Source: Thiocapsa sp.
GTDB taxonomy: Bacteria > Pseudomonadota > Gammaproteobacteria > Chromatiales > Chromatiaceae
NCBI RefSeq assembly: GCF_018399035.1
Contig: NZ_CP073760.1
Span: 5,580,501 to 5,644,500, forward strand
Direction: 5' to 3'
DNA length: 64,000 nucleotides
Within the stretch, counting starts at the first letter, position 1. Every line of letters begins with the position of its first letter. The notes beneath the pieces are model-generated. The model made no database searches and was not told where the DNA came from. It was given only the letters and a program-made list of their open reading frames with translations. Positions 58,627 to 64,000 of the stretch are shown piece after piece. A program made the translations under genes and the position numbers.

Positions 58627-59310
58627 ATGTCCGCCGTGTTGGAACATCGCGTCGATCGATTGGAGGATGCGCTCGAAGCCTTCACCCGAAGTGTCGGTGT
58701 CGAGTTCAACAAGGCTTACAACGGCCAGGTTCGTTTGCAGCAGGAGATGCTCGCCTTCAAAGAGGAGATGCGCGTCTTCAAGGATGAAATGAAAGACTTC
58801 AAAGACGAGATGCTGGACTTCAAGAACGAGTCCTTGCGTTACCGGGAAGAGGCGGAGCGTGACCGCAAGTCGATGAACCGGCAGTGGGGGGACCTTGCGA
58901 ATCGTCTCGGAACCCTGGTTGAGGATATCGTTGCGCCGAACCTCCCGCGGGTTGCGCGAGACCTTCTGGGTTGTTCGCAGCCCGATCTGTTCGGTCTCCG
59001 TCTGCGCCGTCGGTTCAACGGCGATAGTCGGGAGTACGACGCGCTCCTTGTCTGTCCGGGGGACGTCCTGATCAACCAGACGAAGAGTCGTCTGATCAGT
59101 GCACACGTCGATGAGTTGCTGCGGGTCTTGTCGGAGTTTCCGCAGGTCTTTCCGGAATACGCGGATCGGCGTTTGATCGGCGTGCTGGCCAGCCTTTACC
59201 CGGACCAGAGCATCGTCACCTATGCCACGTCAAAAGGCGTGCTCGTGATGGGCATGGGCGACGAAACCATGGATGTCCTCAACCCCTCTGCTCTGGGTAC
59301 CGGCGACTGA
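58627..59310 (+). CDS. Coiled-coil protein with nuclease-like (DUF3782-type) C-terminus
   Basis: 227 residues. The N-terminal half is a coiled coil containing tandem heptads AFKEEMR-VFKDEMK-DFKDEML-DFKNESL (residues 40-68). The C-terminal half resembles restriction-endonuclease-fold proteins: EYDALLVCPGDVLINQTKSR is where the fold has D...E-x-K, but the acidic residue is replaced (NQTK), so nuclease activity is doubtful. Divergent from the molybdoenzyme operon and 42 bp before the binding-protein gene. Confidence 0.65.
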   Translation: MSAVLEHRVDRLEDALEAFTRSVGVEFNKAYNGQVRLQQEMLAFKEEMRVFKDEMKDFKDEMLDFKNESLRYREEAERDRKSMNRQWGDLANRLGTLVEDIVAPNLPRVARDLLGCSQPDLFGLRLRRRFNGDSREYDALLVCPGDVLINQTKSRLISAHVDELLRVLSEFPQVFPEYADRRLIGVLASLYPDQSIVTYATSKGVLVMGMGDETMDVLNPSALGTGD

Positions 59311-59352
59311 TTTGAGACCCGGGGTCTTTCGTCACGCCTGCCGAGGAACGCG

Positions 59353-60231
59353 ATGCCGTCCCCGAGCTCACGTCGCACCTTTCTCTCCGGTCTGCTGGCG
59401 ACCGGCGTCGGCCTCGCCGGCGGCAGAGCGGCTCCCGTCCGCGCATCGAGCCAGCCATTGCGGTTCGGTTTGACGCCGGTCGTGCTCGATGATCGGATCG
59501 CCTTTCTCGACGCCTGGGCCGATTGGATCGAGCGTCAGTTCGGGCGGCCCGTGGTCTTCGTCCAACGCTCGCGTTATCGCGAGATCCTGGATCTCTTACT
59601 CCAAGGTCGCCTCGATCTGGCCTGGATCTGCGGTTATCCCTATGTCCGGAACCGGTCGCGTCTGGAGCTGATTGCGGTGCCGCGGTTTCGGGGGCGCCCG
59701 CTCTATCAGTCCTATTTCATCGTCGGCGCCGATTCGCAGATCAAGCGGTTGCACGATCTGGAGGGCCATCTCTTTGCCTGGGCCGATCCGGATTCCAATT
59801 CGGGATATCTCTATCCGCGCTTTCGACTCACCGGCGATGGCCGCGATCCGGACCGTTTCTTCCGTCGAACCTTCTTCACCTGGGGACATCCGCGCAGCGT
59901 CGAGGCGGTGGCCGAAGGCTTGGCCGACGGCGCGGCCGTCGACAGCTATGTCTGGGAAACCCTCGCGCGCGGTCATCCCGAGTTGACGGCGCAGACTCGC
60001 GTGCTGGAGCGCTCGCCGGATTTCGGTTTCCCGCCGATCGTCGCCGGTCCGGCGTTGTCGGAACCCGATCGGCAGGCCATCCGGCGCGTGCTCTTGAGCC
60101 AGGTTCAGGATACGGCCGGTCGTGCGCTCTTGAACGAGCTCAATCTCGACAGCTTCGGTCTCGAGACCCCCGATCTCTATGACGGCATCGCGCGGATGGC
60201 CGGGCGATTGGCTGGAGGGGACGGCGCGTGA
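59353..60231 (+). CDS. PhnD-like periplasmic binding protein (sensor component)
   Basis: 292-residue exported solute-binding protein. Tat-type signal SRRTFLSGLLATGVGLAGG, then LRFGLTPVVLDDRIAFLDAW, FVQRSRYREILDLLLQGRLD, HLFAWADPDSNSGYLYPRF and FTWGHPRSVEAVAEGLADGA, the pattern of the phosphonate-binding-like (PhnD) family. It overlaps the histidine kinase gene by 4 bp, and so is probably the ligand-sensing part of this regulatory system, as in TtrS- or TorT-like arrangements. Confidence 0.85.
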   Translation: MPSPSSRRTFLSGLLATGVGLAGGRAAPVRASSQPLRFGLTPVVLDDRIAFLDAWADWIERQFGRPVVFVQRSRYREILDLLLQGRLDLAWICGYPYVRNRSRLELIAVPRFRGRPLYQSYFIVGADSQIKRLHDLEGHLFAWADPDSNSGYLYPRFRLTGDGRDPDRFFRRTFFTWGHPRSVEAVAEGLADGAAVDSYVWETLARGHPELTAQTRVLERSPDFGFPPIVAGPALSEPDRQAIRRVLLSQVQDTAGRALLNELNLDSFGLETPDLYDGIARMAGRLAGGDGA

Positions 60232-61664
60232 CGCTTCCGCTGTCGAGCTATCGGCTGCGTCTGCCGCTGAGTCTGAGTATCGCAGCCGTGGCGACCGCAT
60301 TCTCGATGGCCGTTGCCTTGGGTCTGCAGACGCTGACCAATCTGCGCGAGGATCAAGGCCGCAACGCCATGACCCTCGGGTACGCGATGGCCGGAGTTCA
60401 GATCCAGGCCTTGCGCAACGACGATGTCTGGTTGGCCTTCTCGCTGCTGCGCGGTCCCGACGGCGGCGGCGATGCGGTCTGGATCCTGGTCGACCAGGCC
60501 GGACGGATCTTTGCCAGCAACCGCCCGCGTCGCTTCCGCCTGGATCAGTCGATCGAGAACGCCTTGCCGTGGCTTCCGGAAACACAACCGCAGGTGATGG
60601 ACGAGACGCCCGGTCGCGTGTCGGCGATCGATCGCGACGATGTCCGTCGCGTGCTGCGCCTGCCGCTCTACAGCGACGGCTCCCAGGTCGGCGAGCTCAT
60701 CGCCCTGCTCTCCGATGCGCCTTATCTGCCCCGGTTTCGCGAGATCCTCCTCGGCGGCGTCCTGGTGACAGGCTCGATCCTGGCCGTCCTGTTGCCGATC
60801 GGCTGGCTCTGGGGGCGACGCATGGTCGGGCCACTGGTGCAGTTGGCTGACTGCATGGGGCGCGTCGGACGGGAGGATCCGCGTCGAATGCAGTGCACCC
60901 TGCCCGACGGCGACAGCGACAGCGAGATCGGGCGCCTCGGGCGGCAGTTCGCGATGATGCTCTCGGCGCTCGCGCAGAAGGAATCCCTGGAGCAGCAGAT
61001 GATCCAGGCCGAGCGTCTGGCGGCGGTCGGGCGGGTTGCCGCCGGGGTCGCCCACGAGGTCAACAACCCGCTCGGTGGTATGCTGATGGCCATCGATACC
61101 TATCGGCGTGCCCATCCGGTCGATGCGCAGACCGAGCGTCTTCTGGACCTGTTGGAGCGCGCCTTGCGCCAGATCCAAGGTTCGGTGTCTGCGCTGCTGG
61201 TCGAGGCACGGGCGGATCTGCGCACCCTGACGCGAGAAGACCTGGAGGATGTGAAGACCTTGGTCCAGCCGAACAGCGTCAAGGCGCGGATCGCGCTGAG
61301 TTGGGAGAACGCCTGCGACACCAGGATCCACCTCCCGGCGGCGCCGGTCCGCCAACTCCTGTTGAATCTGGTGCTGAATGCCGTACAGGCCTCGCAAGGC
61401 GGTGGTCATGTCGGGGTTTGGATCACCACGCAGGACAACCAACTCATGATGCGGATCGAGAACAGCGGACGCGCCCTTGCGCCCGAGCAGCTCCTGCATC
61501 TGTTTGAGCCCTACCCGGCGAGCCGGCCGCATACGCAGGGTCTCGGGCTCTGGGTGTGCTACCAGATCGTCTCGCAGCTCGGCGGCACCATTCGGGCCGA
61601 AACGCAGGGCGAGCTCACCCGGTTTCTGGTCGCCCTGCCGCTGGCGCCGGAGTCCCCGGCATGA
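60228..61664 (+). CDS. Membrane sensor histidine kinase
   Basis: 478 residues. TM1 at about 13-35, a periplasmic loop to about 165, TM2 at 178-198 (GGVLVTGSILAVLLPIGWLW), HAMP segment (GRRMVGPLVQLADCMGRVG), dimerisation/phosphorylation helix with GRVAAGVAHEVNNPLGGML (His near 270) and HATPase domain: N box LLLNLVLNAVQAS, then ENSGRALAPEQLLHLFEPYP and GLGLWVCYQIVSQLGGTIRA. Overlaps both neighbours by 4 bp. Likely reads the PhnD-like protein and phosphorylates the response regulator. Confidence 0.92.
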   Translation: MTLPLSSYRLRLPLSLSIAAVATAFSMAVALGLQTLTNLREDQGRNAMTLGYAMAGVQIQALRNDDVWLAFSLLRGPDGGGDAVWILVDQAGRIFASNRPRRFRLDQSIENALPWLPETQPQVMDETPGRVSAIDRDDVRRVLRLPLYSDGSQVGELIALLSDAPYLPRFREILLGGVLVTGSILAVLLPIGWLWGRRMVGPLVQLADCMGRVGREDPRRMQCTLPDGDSDSEIGRLGRQFAMMLSALAQKESLEQQMIQAERLAAVGRVAAGVAHEVNNPLGGMLMAIDTYRRAHPVDAQTERLLDLLERALRQIQGSVSALLVEARADLRTLTREDLEDVKTLVQPNSVKARIALSWENACDTRIHLPAAPVRQLLLNLVLNAVQASQGGGHVGVWITTQDNQLMMRIENSGRALAPEQLLHLFEPYPASRPHTQGLGLWVCYQIVSQLGGTIRAETQGELTRFLVALPLAPESPA

Positions 61665-62959
61665 TCCGTGTGTGTCTGATCGAGGACGATCCCATCATGG
61701 GCGAGGCCCTGATGGAGCGGCTCGGTTTGGAAGGCTTCGCCGTGGTCTGGCATCGCACCGGCGGCGACGGCATGCGCGCCCTGGCGGCCGGTACGGCCGA
61801 CCTCGCCGTCATCGACGTCAATCTGCCGGATCTCTCCGGAGCGGACCTGTTCGCGCGGCTGCTCGACGAACGGGTGCGCATCCCGCCCAGTCTCTTCATC
61901 ACCGGCTACGGGACCATCGAGGATGCCGTGCGCCTCCTCAAGCTCGGTGCCGCGGACTATCTCACCAAGCCGCTCGATCCGACGGCCCTGATCGAGAAGC
62001 TCCGGGCGCTCGCCGGGGTGGGCGGTGGCGGAATGGACACGCCGGGCGACGAACCGCTCGGGATCTCCGCGTCGATGCGACACCTCGCCGGCGAGCTTGC
62101 CAGGATGGCACGCCATGCCCAAACCCCGCTCCTGATCGGCGGGGAATCCGGTGTCGGCAAAGAGGTGGTCGCACGTCATCTGCACCGACTCCAATGTCCC
62201 GACGCACCCTTCGTCGCGGTCAACTGCGCCGCCCTGCCCGAGACCCTGATCGAGGCCGAGCTCTTCGGTCACGAGAAGGGTGCCTTCACGGGTGCCGACC
62301 GCCGCCGAGCCGGTGTCTTCGAGCAGGCGGGCAGCGGCATCCTCTTCCTCGACGAGATCGGCGACATGCCGCTTGCACTTCAGTCGCGGCTGCTGCGCGT
62401 GGTCCAGGGCCGTCAGCTGACGCGCATCGGCGGCAGCGAGCCGGTCGAGGTTCCGGCGCGCCTGGTCTGCGCGACACACCAGGATTTGGCGGCACTGGTC
62501 CGGGAGGGGCGCTTTCGCGAAGATCTCTATTATCGGGTCCGCGTCCTCGAGATCCGGATCCCGCCCTTGCGCGAGCGTCCGGAAGACATCCTCTGGCTCG
62601 CCGAGCGGTTCGTCGCCGATTACGGGCGACGTGCGCCGCAGGAGCGGCGGGTGCTGACATCCGATGACCGCGAGCGCCTCCTGCAGCAGAGCTGGCCGGG
62701 GAACGTACGCGAGCTGCAGCACACGCTCGAACGCGCCTGCATCCTGGGGCGGGGTGAACGGCTCGCCCTGGACGGCGCCCGGGATGCGCCGACCCAGACG
62801 GGTCTGAAGGCCCGGGCGCAAGCGAGCGAGCGCGCGGCTATCGAAAGCGCGCTGGCCGAGCAGGACTTCAGCATGACCGCAACCGCCGCCCGGCTCGGCA
62901 TCAGCCGCAAGACACTCTGGCAGAAGATGAAGCGCTACGGGGTTACGCGGCTGCGGTGA
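61661..62959 (+). CDS. Sigma-54-dependent (NtrC-family) response regulator
   Basis: 432 residues. Receiver domain 1-120 with phospho-acceptor Asp52 (LAVIDVNLPDLSG) and Lys in DYLTKPLD; AAA+ domain with Walker A GGESGVGKE, the sigma-54 contact loop EKGAFTGADRR, Walker B GILFLDEIGDMPL and the R-finger region; C-terminal Fis-type HTH (MTATAARLGISRKTLWQKMK). ATG 61661 overlaps the kinase stop. Probably activates the divergent molybdoenzyme operon through the candidate sigma-54 promoter at 58288-58303. Confidence 0.94.
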   Translation: MIRVCLIEDDPIMGEALMERLGLEGFAVVWHRTGGDGMRALAAGTADLAVIDVNLPDLSGADLFARLLDERVRIPPSLFITGYGTIEDAVRLLKLGAADYLTKPLDPTALIEKLRALAGVGGGGMDTPGDEPLGISASMRHLAGELARMARHAQTPLLIGGESGVGKEVVARHLHRLQCPDAPFVAVNCAALPETLIEAELFGHEKGAFTGADRRRAGVFEQAGSGILFLDEIGDMPLALQSRLLRVVQGRQLTRIGGSEPVEVPARLVCATHQDLAALVREGRFREDLYYRVRVLEIRIPPLRERPEDILWLAERFVADYGRRAPQERRVLTSDDRERLLQQSWPGNVRELQHTLERACILGRGERLALDGARDAPTQTGLKARAQASERAAIESALAEQDFSMTATAARLGISRKTLWQKMKRYGVTRLR

Positions 62960-62998
62960 AGGTGCAGTCGGCACCCTGGTTCCAGTTCGAAAAGCCTC

Positions 62999-63069
62999 TC
63001 ACGGAGGCACGGAGAACCCGGGAATTTTTCTGCGAAGGCTCCGTGTCTCCGTGTCTCCGTGAGAGATTT
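62999..63069. repeat. CACGGAG-type palindromic repeat (copy 3)
   Basis: CTCACGGAGGCACGGAGAAC on the left and GCTCCGTGTCTCCGTGTCTC CGTGAG on the right; stem-loop between the convergent response regulator and HipA-like genes, could end both transcripts. Confidence 0.75.
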
Positions 63070-63111
63070 TGAAACTGATCGGTGCCGGGAAGCAGGACGA
63101 CCGGAGCTTGA

Positions 63112-64000
63112 CTACACCCGCTCGGCCAGGTCGCGCAATGCCTGGCTATGGCGGCTTCCGAGCTCGCGAAATCCCGTGCTGATCCGCGCGTCCGCGGCCA
63201 TCCCCTCCCAGAAGGCCAAGGCAGCCCCGCAGGCGGCGAGCCAAGTCTCACGCTCGCGGGGCAGTGGGAGCGGTGGCGCCCACTCGGACGCGGGCAGCTC
63301 ACCACCCGCCAGCGGCGCATAACGCATCGGCAGCATGTCGTAGGCGGGCGCCGGGCGCAGGCGCCCGGCGAGGGGCTGGAAGCTGAGATTTCCCGGGTGC
63401 ATGTCGGTGTTGGCGATCAGCCGGCCGTACCACCAGAGGTGGTGGATCCGCGCGGCATCCTCTGTCTCCAGCAGACTCGCTGCGACCAGGCCATCGGCCA
63501 GGCGAGGCCAGTCGTGGGCGTCCACGCCGAGCAGCGCCGCGTTGACCGTCTCCAGGCTGATGAGGGGGCTGCGGCCGAAGGCGCCTTGGCGGTCGAAGCG
63601 CTCGACCTCGAGGAAGGTTCGCCCGGCGTGCGACAGAAGACGACTGTGGGCGCCGGCGACCCCGGGCAAGGCGCGCACAGCCTCCAGGGCCAGATGCTCG
63701 CAGACCAGCAGGTCGGCCCAGCGGCGGACCGCAGGTGAGTCGTCCGCCCCCGAGAACTTGACCAGAACATGCGGCGTCGGTCGACCGGCGAGGTCGCGCC
63801 TGGCCGGGAACTTGGGATGCTCGCCCGCCGCGCTCGCTCCCGCCACCCCCGCCGCCAGCGCCTGCTCGGCCAGATCCGCGTAGGCGACGGCCGTGCTCGC
63901 TTCGCGCAAAGGCTCCAGGGCGGAGAGCCGTTCCCGCTGCCAGCGCTCGCAGGCAGTGTCGCCGAGGATAAGGTTGCCGACCGTATCCGTCCCGACCCGG
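63112..64000 (-). CDS. HipA/YjjJ-family kinase (5' end outside window)
   Basis: 296 codons of the C-terminal part of a HipA-like serine/threonine kinase. Typical pieces: EHPKFPARRDL, HVLVKFSG (ATP-binding Lys), FLEVERFDRQG, RLIANTDMHPGNLSFQPLAG (catalytic Asp and Asn loop) and PAYDMLPMRYAPLAGGELP (the metal-binding DxLPM). The last two and the C-terminal length resemble E. coli YjjJ more than HipA. The frame is open to the window edge, so the start is not seen; no HipB is visible. Confidence 0.8.
   Translation of the reverse strand, partial: RVGTDTVGNLILGDTACERWQRERLSALEPLREASTAVAYADLAEQALAAGVAGASAAGEHPKFPARRDLAGRPTPHVLVKFSGADDSPAVRRWADLLVCEHLALEAVRALPGVAGAHSRLLSHAGRTFLEVERFDRQGAFGRSPLISLETVNAALLGVDAHDWPRLADGLVAASLLETEDAARIHHLWWYGRLIANTDMHPGNLSFQPLAGRLRPAPAYDMLPMRYAPLAGGELPASEWAPPLPLPRERETWLAACGAALAFWEGMAADARISTGFRELGSRHSQALRDLAERV

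Overview
The window is high-GC gammaproteobacterial DNA, most likely from a purple sulfur bacterium of the Chromatiaceae (inference). The reasons are a V/A-type ATP synthase operon, a nitrogen-fixation-type fixABCX operon, a polysulfide/thiosulfate-reductase-like molybdoenzyme operon with a rhodanese nearby, B12-controlled cobalt uptake, and very many dispersed palindromic repeats.

Layout. 1-7.0 kb: V/A-ATPase operon on the minus strand (subunits G/H-like, C, I, K, F, E, A; A runs off the left edge). 7.5-10.6 kb: cobalamin riboswitch followed by cbiM, a NikL/CbiL-like gene, cbiQ and cbiO. 10.8-15.2 kb: a BON-domain protein, then fixABCX. 15.2-21.2 kb: a mobile-element graveyard with an IS transposase remnant, two overlapping halves of a RAYT transposase, a DUF2189-type membrane protein, a group II intron with a frameshifted reverse transcriptase and a second intron without an ORF. 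21.9-24.2 kb: moaB, moeA, moaD. 24.8-27.6 kb: small genes, a higBA toxin-antitoxin pair with its operator, and a CBS/type III restriction chimera. 28-32.3 kb: nnrS with an FNR-like box, uvrC, pgsA and tRNA-Gly(GCC).

32.4-43.1 kb is an eroded BREX phage-defence island on the minus strand: a 3' piece of brxC, a nucleotidyltransferase (AbiEii-like) pair, a GxxExxY gene, an IS1595-type insertion, a damaged pglX, an AlbA_2 ATPase-like gene and a 5' piece of pglZ. Nearly every gene boundary inside the island holds an array of long palindromic repeats built from ATGAAGGAC-type 9-mers; one array has amplified the 3' end of pglX. I consider this combination the most unusual thing in the window.

43.3-49.6 kb: a UvrD-like helicase, CcdA and thioredoxin genes behind a wrecked ACR3 arsenite permease, a deleted MBL-fold hydrolase, a periplasmic double rhodanese and a 40-codon gene. 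49.7-62.9 kb forms a functional module: moaA (cofactor synthesis); a respiratory molybdoenzyme (ferredoxin-like protein, Tat-exported catalytic subunit, four-cluster Fe-S subunit, NrfD membrane subunit, TorD chaperone); and, divergently, a nuclease-like coiled-coil protein followed by a PhnD-like binding protein, a histidine kinase and a sigma-54 response regulator. A sigma-54 -24/-12 match and GTTACC palindromes between the two arms suggest that the three-component system controls the molybdoenzyme. The right edge holds a partial HipA/YjjJ-family kinase gene.

Caution: at least six genes carry single-base frameshifts, nearly all in short G or C runs. Several are in genes that should be functional together (moeA, torD, thioredoxin), so some may be base-calling errors rather than real mutations. 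Coordinates and motif readings were made by eye.
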